Notes: a model not told the origin generated them from the sequence alone. 45,780 nt of DNA from a candidate division TA06 bacterium (GCA_004376575.1 SOJN01000087.1:1-45780), one strand, 5' to 3'; positions 16,557 to 25,623 are shown, counted from the first letter of the stretch. A program made the numbers and translations.

Positions 16557-16585
16557 AAGGGGCGGACATCAGTAGTCCGCCCCCG
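16557..16585 (-). terminator. Probable terminator of the 16610-19279 gene
   Basis: Minus strand: GGGGCGGAC, 7-nt loop, GTCCGCCCC, then TTTCC. The stem is a strong 9 bp; the T tract is short, so efficiency is uncertain. Confidence 0.6.
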
Positions 16586-16609
16586 GAAAGCATTCTACGT
16601 ATTCTTGAG

Positions 16610-19279
16610 CTATCGAATAATGGCCATCTTCCTCGCGACGTTGAAGCCTGCAACAGTCAACTTGTAGAAGTAGATGCCCGAAGGTAGAACATTACCATTG
16701 TCGTCTCTTGTGTCCCAGGTAACTGCGTGGACCCCAGAGTCCTTCTGTTTGTTCACCAGTCTCTTCACAACCCTTCCCGTGATGTCATAGACAAGAAGTT
16801 TTACGCGGCCGTCCCGGGGAATATGGTAGACGATCTCCGTTCTGTCAACAACTGGGTTGGGGTGGTTCTGGTCAAGCATGAAGAAGGTAGGAGAGAGAGT
16901 CGCCGCAACCCTTTCTTCTATCCCGACCCCGCAGTCCTCAGCATAGATGTCGGCAGACAATGTGTCGTTCGAGGGATCTTGATCGCCCGGTAGTACGACC
17001 TCAATGCTAAAACCATAGGTGGTGTCAGGAGAAGAGGGAACGGTCCAGTCGCTGAAGCAGACCACCCTCGTACTGTCTGGAAGGAGATTATCCACACGAA
17101 GGGTTTCGGAAGATGAATCGATAAAGAGAATTGCGTCGAAGGAGCTGGTTACGTTCCCTGAGTTCTCCACAATTGCGCAAACGGGATAGGTTGTGTCGGT
17201 GCATACAGTGTCTCCCGGTGAAATAAGAGAGACCACACCGGCATCGAACACATCGCAGTCCTCTGCATAAACATCTCTGCGCACGCGATCGTTCGTGGGG
17301 TCCACGTCACCTGGCAGTTCAACCTGGACAACGACAACGTAGAAGGTGTCAGGAGAAGAGGGAACTATCCAGTCCGAAAAGCAAACCGTTGTATCCTCTC
17401 CCGGCAAAAGATCGTTGACCCGAAGAGTCTCGGAGAACAAGTCGATGAACAGGACCACAGGGAAAGATGTGTTCATATTCCCATAGTTCTGAACAACTGC
17501 GCATACTGAAACTGTGTCTTTGGCGCACACGGTGTCAGGCGGGGAGAGAAGAGAGTCCGTGCCGGCGTCGAGTACGGCGCAGAGATGAGCAAAAAGGGAC
17601 TCCTCAGCACAATCATTGGTCGCGTTCGTGTCTCCTGAGACCTCGGTACAAACAGTCATCACATACGTAGTGTCGGGAGTAGTAGGAACTGTCCAGTCAA
17701 TGAAACAGACCTGCGTCGAGGTATTCGGGAGCAGGTCTATCACTTGAAGGGTTTCAGCGTAGGAATCGAGGGTCAAGATCGCACTGAATGTTTCGGTTCG
17801 GTTGCCATAGTTTTGGACTGTAGCGCAGGGCTCATAGGTTGCCTCGAAGCAAACAGTATCCAGAGGAGAATCAATGGAGACAACACCGCCGTCATGGATC
17901 GGTACACATTCACCCCAGGCAAAAACTCTCATCATGATACAGTCATTGGTATCATTCATGTCACCGGTCAACTCGGTGCAAACCGTTATTCTATAGGAGG
18001 TGTCAGGAACTGAGGGGACTGTCCAGTCGGAGAAGCAGACAAGTGACTCAGCTCCAGGCGCAAGATCGAATACCTGAAGGGTCTCAGCATATAAGTCTAT
18101 GTTCATGACTATATCAAAGGTGTCGACCACGTTTCCGAAGTTCTTCACGTTGACACACACCGGGTAGATTGAGTCCGGGCAAACGGTGTCTGGCGGAGAA
18201 TCAAAGGAGACAACGCCCACATCGGGAAAGAGCGAGTAAGCATACTTCAGGTCGTGGGTCCAGTTGTCATAGTAACTCATCTGTCCAATGGTCATGGAAG
18301 TATACAGGCCTGCATCAATAGCATCCTCGACGACCTCGATGTTCCAGCCCCCGGCATCCTTATAGGCATATTTCGGATCACCATTTGTCCTGTCGTAGTA
18401 GCTGATGTGGGGGTATCCACCCCCGTCCAGAGCTATGGAGGTGAACTCGCCGACCGCACCCGCGTCCTCGACCGTCTCCATATGCCAGCCCCCGGCGTCT
18501 TTGTAACCATATTTCAGGCCAGAATTCGTCTCGTCGTAGTAACTGACGTGGGGGTAGTCACTCCCATCGAGAGTCAGGGACGTGTAGCTGCCCACATTTC
18601 CATTATTATCGCCGGTCTCAATATTCCAACCCCCGGCATCCTTATAGGCATACTTCAAATTTGAGTTGGTCACGTCAAGATACGTGATGTGCGGGTACCC
18701 ACTCCCATCCAGCTCCAGAGAGGTATGCTGCCCAACACTTCCTGCCGCCTCAACTGTGTCGATGTGCCACCCACCAGCATCTTGATAGGCATACTTCAGA
18801 TCAAGGTCGCCCATACCAACGGTCGCAGAATAGCTTATGTGGGCGTATCCACTGTCGTCTAGAACCAGAGATGTGAATGGCCCGGCTGACCCGGGCTCGT
18901 CCACTCTTTCTCTATGCCACCCCGCGCCGTCCTTGTAAGCATACTTCAGGTCCCATAAAGTGATAGTGTTGTCGTAATAACTTATGTGGGGGTAGTTGCT
19001 GTCGTCCACGGCGATGGAAGTGTATTGCCCGACATCTCCCGCCGCGTCTGCTGTTTCAATGTTCCACCCGCCGGCGTCCTTGTAGGCATACTTCAGTTCC
19101 GTATTGTCCAGCCCGTAGTAGCTAATGTGGAGATAGCCACTGCCGTCCACGGCAAATGAACTGTATTGTCCCACATCTCCCGTAGTGTCCACTATCTCGA
19201 CAGCCCACTGGCCCGCAGCCGGCATCGAGAAAAATGTAGAGACCACAACGGCAAAAACCAGCAAACCAAACCTTTTCAT
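16610..19279 (-). CDS. Secreted seven-unit propeller-like protein with four CARDB repeats and FlgD-like C-terminus
   Basis: 889 residues; the ATG at 19279 has GGAG eight bases upstream and opens a signal peptide ending near AAG-QW. Residues about 25-345 are seven tandem units of about 45 residues following the pattern W-x-E-T-V-(x)n-G-x-V-G-x-Y-T-S-L-x-L-D-x-x-G-Y-P-H-I-S-Y-Y-D-x-x-x-x-x-L-K-Y-A-Y-K-D-A-G-G, which should form a seven-bladed beta-propeller. The seventh unit lacks the DGxGYPH segment. Four CARDB repeats follow (about 350-800), each with SPPDTVC-like starts and CFSDWTVP, then the FlgD-like module ending RKMAIIR. It is a paralogue of the gene immediately upstream (19453-21840) and, with 173 bases between and no terminator seen, may be co-transcribed with it. 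Function unknown; probably a surface binding protein. Confidence 0.88.
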   Translation of the reverse strand: MKRFGLLVFAVVVSTFFSMPAAGQWAVEIVDTTGDVGQYSSFAVDGSGYLHISYYGLDNTELKYAYKDAGGWNIETADAAGDVGQYTSIAVDDSNYPHISYYDNTITLWDLKYAYKDGAGWHRERVDEPGSAGPFTSLVLDDSGYAHISYSATVGMGDLDLKYAYQDAGGWHIDTVEAAGSVGQHTSLELDGSGYPHITYLDVTNSNLKYAYKDAGGWNIETGDNNGNVGSYTSLTLDGSDYPHVSYYDETNSGLKYGYKDAGGWHMETVEDAGAVGEFTSIALDGGGYPHISYYDRTNGDPKYAYKDAGGWNIEVVEDAIDAGLYTSMTIGQMSYYDNWTHDLKYAYSLFPDVGVVSFDSPPDTVCPDSIYPVCVNVKNFGNVVDTFDIVMNIDLYAETLQVFDLAPGAESLVCFSDWTVPSVPDTSYRITVCTELTGDMNDTNDCIMMRVFAWGECVPIHDGGVVSIDSPLDTVCFEATYEPCATVQNYGNRTETFSAILTLDSYAETLQVIDLLPNTSTQVCFIDWTVPTTPDTTYVMTVCTEVSGDTNATNDCAEESLFAHLCAVLDAGTDSLLSPPDTVCAKDTVSVCAVVQNYGNMNTSFPVVLFIDLFSETLRVNDLLPGEDTTVCFSDWIVPSSPDTFYVVVVQVELPGDVDPTNDRVRRDVYAEDCDVFDAGVVSLISPGDTVCTDTTYPVCAIVENSGNVTSSFDAILFIDSSSETLRVDNLLPDSTRVVCFSDWTVPSSPDTTYGFSIEVVLPGDQDPSNDTLSADIYAEDCGVGIEERVAATLSPTFFMLDQNHPNPVVDRTEIVYHIPRDGRVKLLVYDITGRVVKRLVNKQKDSGVHAVTWDTRDDNGNVLPSGIYFYKLTVAGFNVARKMAIIR

Positions 19280-19452
19280 CTCCACCTCTCCTTTTGAATT
19301 TCTCTCCTACCCCTAAACAGAGATATAATCTTCTTGGGTCTGCAGTTGGCACTGTGCTTACGAGGGCCAGAGAAAAACAGACCGATCTTCAGATTTGTTT
19401 CTCCGCAACATGTTCGGAATGGGATTCTTTTCCGCCAACCCACACCGAAAAC

Positions 19453-21840
19453 CTACCGGAGTAGTACTACCTTACGGGTAGCACCATAGGGCTCAGTTCC
19501 AGAGCCCGGATCTGCCATGAGCTTATAGAAATAGACGCCCGGAGGCAAATCCTCTTTTGCATCATTCATTCCATCCCAGATAACTGAATGGATTCCCGCC
19601 TCTAACGGTTCATTGACTAGCCTTCTAATCGTCCTTCCTGTGATATCGTAAACCACCAGGTTTACACGGCTGTCCTGAGGAATATGGTAGAGAATCTCCG
19701 TCTGCCCAACAGCCGGATTGGGGCGATTCTGGTGTAGCATGAAGAAGCTGGGGGAGAGAACCCCCGTGCCTTTTTCTTCAATGCCGACGCAGAGGACTGT
19801 ATGTATGTACCTGTTCAAGCGGTTGTCCTGCGGATATTCATCACCTGGGAGGTCAATTTGAAAGAGAACCTCATGAGTGGTATCAGGAGAAGGGGGAACA
19901 GTCCAATCGGAAAAACAGACCGTTGTATCTTCCCCTGGCATAAGACTATCTACCTGAAGTGTCTCGGAAGATGCCTCGAGAAACAAGAACACCGGAAAGG
20001 AACTGATTACGTTTCCGAAGTTCTCGATAGTCGCGCACACAGGATAGGTGGAGTCTGTGCATACTGTATCCGGCGGAGACTGAGAGGAGGTTATGGCGCA
20101 GTTGATAAACGGGCAGTCATATGCGAACAGGGACTCCACAGCACAACCATTGGCGAGGTTCGTGTCAGCCGGAACCTCCGCGCAAAAAGTCATCATATAG
20201 GTAGTGTCGGAAATAAAGGGGACCGTCCAGTCAGAAAAGCAGATCATCGTATCGTCTCCCGCGACGAGGTCCGGCACCTCAAGAGTTTCAGCGTAGGAAT
20301 CCAGGGTCAAGACTACGTCAAAGGTTTCGGTCCGGTTCCCGTAGTTTTCTACTAAGGCACAAGGTATGTAAGTTGCGCCGAAACATACGGTGTCCTGAGG
20401 AGAATAAATGGTGGACACACCAACGTCATGGTATTCATCACACTCGCCCCAGGCAAAAACATTTTTCAGGATACAGTCATTACCGGCTCTTTCATCATCA
20501 ATCATCTCAGTGCAGACTATTATCCTATAGTTCGTGTCAAGAGCTGATGGGACTGTCCAGTCAGAAAAGCAGATTGCCAAATCAGTCCCAGGGGGGAGAT
20601 CAACGACACTTAATGTCTCTGCAAAAAGCTCTAGGGTTAAGATTGCATCGAAAGAACTGGTAACGTTCCCGAAGTTCGTAACGGTGACGCACACTGGATA
20701 AGTGGAATCAGGGCACACGGTATCCGGTGGTGAATCAAGGGAAAGCACTCCAACATCAGAAACGATCTTGTAGGCATACCTGAGATCCTTACGAAAATTG
20801 TCATAGTAACAGATGTGGGGAACTCGCCCATTCTGGAGAGCCAGAGAAGAGTATTGACCGACATCAAGCGGAAGAGGCCCACTCTCAACAGTATCCGTGT
20901 GCCATCCCGCGGAGTCAAGGTGTGCGTACTTCAAGCCGCCGTTTCCCCGGTCATAGTAGCTGATATGGGGATATCCTTCAAAATCGAGAGCCAGAGAGGT
21001 GAACTCGCCTACGTCACCTACATCGTCCACTGTCTCGATGTTCCACCCCCCGGCATCCTTGTAGGCATATTTCAGGTTCGTACCCCCTTCATCGTGGTAA
21101 CTAATATGAGGGTACCCATTCTCATCCAGAACAAGGGAAGTATAGCTGCCGGCGCTTCCCGGCGAATCCACTGTTTCTAAGGACCAGGTCAAGCCTGTCC
21201 ATCTCGCATACTTAAGATCCGAGTCGTTCAATTCATAATAACTGATATGAGGAAACCCGTCGCTGTCCAGTGCCAGGGATGTGTGCTGTCCGGCAGTTCC
21301 GGTAGCATCCACCGTCTCGGTCTGCCATCCACCGGCATCTTTTTTGGCGAACCTCAAGTCAGTGTCGCCCATGCCCACGAGTTTATCGTAACTTATGTGG
21401 GGAAATCCAGCCTTGTCCAGGGCCAGTGAAGTGAATTTGCCAGCCGATCCGGGCTGATCTACTCTTTCTCTGTGCCACCCACTACTATCCTTATACACAT
21501 ATTTGAGATCCCAGAGCGTGACCGTATTATCGTAGTAACTGATATGAGGGTATCCGCTGTCGTCTAGGACTAGAGAGGTGTACTGCCCAACATCACCGGC
21601 GGCATCAGGCTCCTCAATGTTCCAGCCTCCGGCGTCCTTGTAGGCATACTTGAGGCTGGTGGTGCTGTAAGTATAATAGCTGATATGGGGGTACCCTGCA
21701 CCATCCACAGCCAGAGAGGCATGCTCACCCACGGTGCCCGTACTGTCCACCAACTCAATAATCCACTGTGCCTGAACAGACGCCGGGATCACCGCAAGCA
21801 AAGCGAACAAGACACAAAACCAAAACAAGTATCTTCGCAT
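19453..21840 (-). CDS. Secreted seven-bladed propeller-like protein with three CARDB repeats and FlgD-like C-terminus
   Basis: 795 residues; AGGAG five bases before the ATG fixes the start, and the signal peptide ends near VQA-QW. Seven complete 45-residue units (about 25-345) with conserved GYPHISYY and LKYAYKD precede three CARDB repeats and the FlgD-like module ending RKVVLLR. Compared with the next gene it has one CARDB repeat fewer and an intact seventh blade. Unit three in both proteins carries the same unusual insertion (VGMGD), so the propellers were duplicated as whole units. Two promoter candidates lie upstream: sigma-54 at 22140-22153 and sigma-70-type at 22000-22029. Function unknown; surface display is inferred from the signal peptide and C-terminal module. 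Confidence 0.9.
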   Translation of the reverse strand: MRRYLFWFCVLFALLAVIPASVQAQWIIELVDSTGTVGEHASLAVDGAGYPHISYYTYSTTSLKYAYKDAGGWNIEEPDAAGDVGQYTSLVLDDSGYPHISYYDNTVTLWDLKYVYKDSSGWHRERVDQPGSAGKFTSLALDKAGFPHISYDKLVGMGDTDLRFAKKDAGGWQTETVDATGTAGQHTSLALDSDGFPHISYYELNDSDLKYARWTGLTWSLETVDSPGSAGSYTSLVLDENGYPHISYHDEGGTNLKYAYKDAGGWNIETVDDVGDVGEFTSLALDFEGYPHISYYDRGNGGLKYAHLDSAGWHTDTVESGPLPLDVGQYSSLALQNGRVPHICYYDNFRKDLRYAYKIVSDVGVLSLDSPPDTVCPDSTYPVCVTVTNFGNVTSSFDAILTLELFAETLSVVDLPPGTDLAICFSDWTVPSALDTNYRIIVCTEMIDDERAGNDCILKNVFAWGECDEYHDVGVSTIYSPQDTVCFGATYIPCALVENYGNRTETFDVVLTLDSYAETLEVPDLVAGDDTMICFSDWTVPFISDTTYMMTFCAEVPADTNLANGCAVESLFAYDCPFINCAITSSQSPPDTVCTDSTYPVCATIENFGNVISSFPVFLFLEASSETLQVDSLMPGEDTTVCFSDWTVPPSPDTTHEVLFQIDLPGDEYPQDNRLNRYIHTVLCVGIEEKGTGVLSPSFFMLHQNRPNPAVGQTEILYHIPQDSRVNLVVYDITGRTIRRLVNEPLEAGIHSVIWDGMNDAKEDLPPGVYFYKLMADPGSGTEPYGATRKVVLLR

Positions 21841-21895
21841 TTAGTCTCCTGCTTTATATAGTCAGATTCTTGTACATCGTGAAAACTCCGGACGC

Positions 21896-21907
21896 TCACC
21901 TCCTTTC
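21896..21907 (-). promoter_or_regulatory. Isolated perfect anti-SD match in the leader of the 19453-21840 gene
   Basis: Minus strand GAAAGGAGGTGA lies 56 bases upstream of the true start codon, which has its own SD. A GTG overlaps it but no well-spaced start follows. Similar isolated matches occur in the leaders of the 907-4068 and 12630-15995 genes. Confidence 0.3.
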
Positions 21908-21999
21908 TTCCGATGCGGGGGTGAACCTCCAGAGCCATGCTCCGGCCTTCCCCCTCGGAGGAATTCCAGAATGCGTCAAAGCATGACCAATCTCTCGAC

Positions 22000-22029
22000 A
22001 GCGTAGCAGATTCTTCTCAGAAGAGTCAA
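22000..22029 (-). promoter_or_regulatory. Possible sigma-70-type promoter for the 19453-21840 gene
   Basis: Minus strand: TTGACT (22029-22024), 18-bp spacer, TACGCT (22005-22000). The -10 is weak. It lies between the sigma-54 promoter and the gene. Confidence 0.35.
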
Positions 22030-22138
22030 GGAGAAATTTGAACACACGCGTGCACTCTCAAAATGATAGCGTACGTTGCTCAATGTGTGGTCCTGCCCGT
22101 CGCTTCCCTTAGGAAATCAAGCCCTAACATGACGAGGC

Positions 22139-22155
22139 AGCAAGTTCCGTGCCAG
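22139..22155 (-). promoter_or_regulatory. Sigma-54 (-24/-12) promoter upstream of the propeller genes
   Basis: Minus strand: CTGGCACGGAACTTGCT, with GG at 22153-22152, 10 bases, GC at 22141-22140: an almost perfect consensus. The predicted start is near 22128, giving a leader of about 290 bases. Confidence 0.8.
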
Positions 22156-22159
22156 CAAG

Positions 22160-22360
22160 AATCTAGGGCACAAAGCCATTTGAAGCCCCCTCTTATCCAG
22201 TCTCCAGGGTAACAATGCATCTCTGGCACGTGTCCCGCGCAAAACCTGCACCTTTGATTCACTCCGGTTTTGGTGAAATGAAAGCTTTCAAGGCAATGAG
22301 AAACTCTGGTTTGATGTGCCAATCAGACCAAGACAGGTTGTTAGCATCACCAGGGCGCAA
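22160..22360 (-). other. Conserved non-coding block upstream of a sigma-54 promoter (copy B)
   Basis: Homologous to 11160-11400: the shared segments CGCAAAACCTGCAC, TGCATCTCTGGCAC, CAATCAGACCAA and GCATCACCAGG occur in the same order and at similar distances upstream of the -24 box. It also contains the palindrome GGCACGTG(T/C)C. Frames are not open in common with copy A. Confidence 0.5.
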
Positions 22361-22393
22361 AACGAGAAGGCTACTTAACAGGTAGCCCTCTCG
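22360..22393 (-). terminator. Rho-independent terminator of the 22433-24787 gene
   Basis: Minus strand: GAGAGGGCTAC, 7-nt loop, GTAGCCTTCTC, then GTTTTG. The 11-bp stem has one mismatch and starts about 40 bases past the stop codon. Confidence 0.8.
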
Positions 22394-22432
22394 AGTGAAA
22401 CATCAGTTGTGCGCTCAACATTCAGATGAAAG

Positions 22433-24787
22433 TCACCGAAGCATGATCAGTTTTCGCGTCGACAGGAATTCCCCGGCTTTCAGACGATACAGGTAGATTC
22501 CGGAAGGGACCTCGAACTCGTTCTGATCTTTCCCATCCCAGGTGATTGTGTAGTAACCAGGCTCCTGGGTTTCGTCTCTCAGCGTTTTCACCAATCGGCC
22601 GCTAGGGTCATACACCTTTAAACTCACTTCTGCCCTTACGGGAATCTGATAGCGGATGTCCGTCCTATGGTTGAATGGATTCGGACTACTCTGCCCCAGG
22701 GCAAACGCCCTGGGAACGGCGAGCACTTTCCATCCTTCCTCAATTCCAACCTCACACATATAGGCGAAAACGGAATCGGTCTTGCAGTCGTTGGCACTAC
22801 CGGTATCACCAGGAACCAGAACGCAGGATGTCATTGTGTACCAGTTGCTGTCAGGTGCAGAGGGAACAGTCCAGTCAGGGAAGCAGACCTGAGTCGTTTC
22901 GCTGGGTGCCAAATCGGTTACCGTGGTGGTTTCGTCGTAGACAGGGGGGATGGAGAAATGTGCATCGAATGTTTCAGTTACATTCCCGAAGTTCACCACT
23001 GTGACACATAGGGTGTAGGTGGAATCGGTGCAGAGCGTATCCGGCAGGGAGTCAATGGAAATCATTGCTCCGTCGTGGATGATAGGCGCTGGTTCCAGGA
23101 TGATGTCGCCGTATTCAGAAGGGGTGTACCAGCCGGTGGTGGGGTCGGTGTCATAAGGCCACCAGCCGTACGTTGAAAAGTCAAAGCCGTTCATCGCAAG
23201 AATGAAGAATCCCACCGTGTCCCCGGCCGACGCATTCAGTTCCTGAGCAAGAATTCCCAGAGGGATCTGAAGTTCGAACTGTTGATGTCCGGAGGTGATG
23301 CCAATGGCTCCGGGGTATCCAACCAAGTATTCATTACCAAAAACTCCGCCCGCCTGAATCCATCGGTGGGAGAGAGAGTCAGCTCCGGTTATCTTCCACA
23401 GCCAGTAGTTCCCTTCACTCGTGTCAGGAGCAGAGGGAAAAGCATGGTCGTTGTTGTCGTCAAAATACGGTGCAATCTGATCGAAATCGTCCACGGTTGG
23501 ATCAGCTGCCGCGTCTACGGCCATGTAGAGGTTGGCCGCATCGTTCATCACGTAGATGGCTGCAGAACCAAAGGCGTCGGCAGCGTCCGGTGTTCCGAGG
23601 AGGTCGCTCACGTCGCGCGTCGTGGCAGCAGACCATTCTCCTGGAGTAAGAAAGCCATCAATGGTTGGAGGACTCGTTGTGTAAGGTGACTGGATGACTT
23701 TGCTGGGATCGTAAGTGACAGTCGTGCTCATCAGTGTATCGTTTCCAGGGTTCTCATCCCCGACCAACGTCGTATAAACGATCTCCTGATAGTTGATCCC
23801 GGGAGCATTTGCGGCGTTCCACATTGCTGAAAAGATAATAGATGTGTCTGTAAGACTGGACAATCCCGTTATATTCACGGTATCACTGTAGACCAGGATC
23901 AGGGAGGAATCAATGTCGCAGATAACATCGAACGTGGCTGTGTTAGTTCCCAGATTCCGAACCACGATTTCCGGGTTGAGAGATGTGCCTTGAGGAATTA
24001 CCGGACCAGGGCTGGTTACCGAAATGGGCCCAACGTCGTCGGAAACAGGAACAGGTTCGACGATGCCGTGAATCAGGAAATCCCCGTCAAACCAGGGGTC
24101 CAGTAGCCACTCTACGCCATCATACCAGTAGTTGCAACTATCCAGGACGGCATCAAGGCCGTTCACGTAGTAAGGGACGCTGTTTTCATCAAGCCAACCG
24201 ATATAGATGTCGTCCCCGAAGGGGATGAAGATCGGACTGCCGAGGTCGACCCGGAACCACTGGTCGTAATCCGGATTGTTCTCAGTGCCGGTATCCAATA
24301 ATGTTGATGGAAGACCCCCTGGACCGTCGTCATCCCACACTCCCCAGGTGAGACCAGGCGCTTCGGTATCGGGGTCAGAAGGCCAGAACAGAAGCGCGAT
24401 AAGCGAGCAGGCACCTGAAGGGGTGAGCCGCACCGCTTCATTCCACTCATCCACCCCATTGTAATCCACGTCCCAAACTACGCCATCATCGCAGGCCAGG
24501 GTTTCCAGCTGAGGGAAGAAGAGATGAGGCGAAGGTTCATCCGGATTTCTTTTCTGATGTCTTTCCACGGGCACGACTCCCGCTGGCATCCTTCCAGGCG
24601 ACCTTTCTGAGGTCCAAGCTCTCTTGCCCAGAAGTTTTACAGAGGGAGAACCCAGATCGACTCCTCTTGGGCTCGGTTTCAAGATCATCTGTTTGCTGGA
24701 CCTTTGTGATGAAGGATTTGCTGCGGCCCAGGCGAGAAAACCGAAGGCTGTAATTAACAATACAACCCAAATGAGGTACTTTTTCAC
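22433..24787 (-). CDS. Secreted protein with CARDB repeats, CBM9-like domain and FlgD-like C-terminus
   Basis: 784 residues from a GTG at 24787, chosen because AGGAGGG lies four bases upstream and the hydrophobic stretch YLIWVVLLITAFGFLAW begins four residues in; the frame continues 23 codons upstream to an ATG at 24856 that lacks an SD. After a basic linker, residues about 100-240 form a beta-rich domain of the kind seen before CARDB repeats (WDVDYNGVDEW, TWGVWDDDGPGG). A CARDB domain, a CBM9-like domain (GFLTPGEWSAATTRDVSD, YFDDNNDHAFP), a second CARDB domain and the FlgD-like module ending RKLIMLR complete it. It is related to the 5010 and 7523 proteins in its middle but has a different N-terminal domain. 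A sigma-70-type promoter lies at 24872-24900. Confidence 0.87.
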   Translation of the reverse strand: MKKYLIWVVLLITAFGFLAWAAANPSSQRSSKQMILKPSPRGVDLGSPSVKLLGKRAWTSERSPGRMPAGVVPVERHQKRNPDEPSPHLFFPQLETLACDDGVVWDVDYNGVDEWNEAVRLTPSGACSLIALLFWPSDPDTEAPGLTWGVWDDDGPGGLPSTLLDTGTENNPDYDQWFRVDLGSPIFIPFGDDIYIGWLDENSVPYYVNGLDAVLDSCNYWYDGVEWLLDPWFDGDFLIHGIVEPVPVSDDVGPISVTSPGPVIPQGTSLNPEIVVRNLGTNTATFDVICDIDSSLILVYSDTVNITGLSSLTDTSIIFSAMWNAANAPGINYQEIVYTTLVGDENPGNDTLMSTTVTYDPSKVIQSPYTTSPPTIDGFLTPGEWSAATTRDVSDLLGTPDAADAFGSAAIYVMNDAANLYMAVDAAADPTVDDFDQIAPYFDDNNDHAFPSAPDTSEGNYWLWKITGADSLSHRWIQAGGVFGNEYLVGYPGAIGITSGHQQFELQIPLGILAQELNASAGDTVGFFILAMNGFDFSTYGWWPYDTDPTTGWYTPSEYGDIILEPAPIIHDGAMISIDSLPDTLCTDSTYTLCVTVVNFGNVTETFDAHFSIPPVYDETTTVTDLAPSETTQVCFPDWTVPSAPDSNWYTMTSCVLVPGDTGSANDCKTDSVFAYMCEVGIEEGWKVLAVPRAFALGQSSPNPFNHRTDIRYQIPVRAEVSLKVYDPSGRLVKTLRDETQEPGYYTITWDGKDQNEFEVPSGIYLYRLKAGEFLSTRKLIMLR

Positions 24788-24871
24788 TACTCCCTCCTTG
24801 CTCAAAGGTTTGTCTTGGAAAGCCCCAAAACGTACAGAGAACAGCGACCTATCCATTTTGTATCATGTTGA

Positions 24872-24900
24872 GTTATACATACAAAGGCCTGAATTGTCAA
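24872..24900 (-). promoter_or_regulatory. Strong sigma-70-type promoter for the 22433-24787 gene
   Basis: Minus strand: TTGACA (24900-24895), 17-bp spacer, TATAAC (24877-24872). The predicted start near 24865 gives a leader of about 78 bases to the GTG. Confidence 0.8.
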
Positions 24901-24962
24901 CAGAAAATTGGGTTGGAGATGTGTGCCAGACAAAGGACTCGGGAAAGTTGTTCTACGACCTT

Positions 24963-25047
24963 TGAGATTGCTTCGCGACCTTTGGTCGTGAGTTTATGCC
25001 GCCTGTCCTGAGGGTATCCGAAGGGAGAGAATCGAGGTGCAATGACG
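24963..25047 (+). repeat. Right end of GIY-YIG repeat family (variant with TATCCGAAGG insert)
   Basis: It starts TTGAGATTGCTTCGCGACC, contains GTCCTGAGGGTATCCGAAGG and ends GCAATGACG. The same variant as at 4739. The preceding CTACGACC resembles the last codons of the nuclease gene, so this is a remnant of an element. Confidence 0.6.
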
Positions 25048-25143
25048 GATTTGCTTTGGTTGTATTGGGGCCAGGCATGGACTTTTGGACCAAACTACGA
25101 ACCACAGACTGTCAATTGCGAAGTACTTTGTGCGAGGAAAGTT

Positions 25144-25580
25144 TTGGTTTCCGTTTTCGATCTTCGATTTTCCGGGGGGTCTGGGAATGGTGGTGGGGAA
25201 TTTCGGGTGTGGTGTGGAGGACGGGATGGGAATTTCGAAGGTGTTGGAGGCTGGTGGGTGGAATTTCGAAGGTTCGGTGAGGGGAAGATGGGCATTTCGA
25301 GGGTCACGAGAAGGGGCTTGGGCGGAATTTCGAAGGCTGGGGGAACAGGTGCGGGGAATTTCGCAATTTCCGGAGGTGGGGTGGGCAGGGTTTCCCTGGC
25401 TGGAAACACGGGCGCGGCAACCGCGCCCCTACAAAACCAAATCACTACTCCGCAATTTCGAAGGTTCGGTGAGGGGAAGATGGCAATTTCGAGGGTCACG
25501 AGAAGGGGCTTGGGCGGAATTTCGAAGGCTGGGGGAACAGGTGCGGGGAATTTCGCAATTTCCGGAGGCGGGATGGGCCG
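25144..25580. repeat. G-rich ATTTCG array with an internal 120-bp direct duplication
   Basis: Units of the form GGAATTTCGAAGG recur roughly every 25-35 bases on a purine-rich plus strand. A block of about 120 bp (25262-25380) is repeated almost exactly at 25454-25573, offset 192 bp. A palindromic GTAGGGGCG-type repeat (25383-25434) sits between the copies. Frames are open across the array on both strands only because of its base composition; I do not call a gene here. Confidence 0.7.
25383..25434. repeat. GTAGGGGCG palindromic repeat (two hairpins), inverted copy
   Basis: GGGCAGGGTTTCCCTGGC is followed by GGGCGCGGCAACCGCGCCCC and TACA. It matches the element at 4893-4948 in the opposite orientation and interrupts the ATTTCG array. 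Confidence 0.65.
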
Positions 25581-25594
25581 GGCATGGTAATGGG

Positions 25595-25623
25595 TTGACA
25601 CTCGCGAACGGGGCTGGTATTCT
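25595..25623 (+). promoter_or_regulatory. Sigma-70-type promoter for the pepA operon
   Basis: TTGACA (25595-25600), 17-bp spacer, TATTCT (25618-25623). The start would be near 25630, with GGAGG at 25644-25648 ahead of the pepA ATG. Confidence 0.75.

Noticed and set aside
19286-19452. Possible sigma-54 promoter directly ahead of the 16610-19279 gene (GCTTACGAGGGCCA region)
   Set aside because: Spacing is 9 and neither half matches well; co-transcription with the upstream paralogue is simpler.
22224-22240. Plus-strand TGGCACGTGTCCCGCGC with GG-N10-GC spacing
   Set aside because: The -12 element lacks TTGC and no gene lies downstream in that direction; it falls inside the conserved block and may be chance.
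25144-25580. CRISPR array interpretation of the ATTTCG repeats
   Set aside because: Units are irregular in length and sequence, spacers are themselves repetitive, and no cas genes are present in the window.
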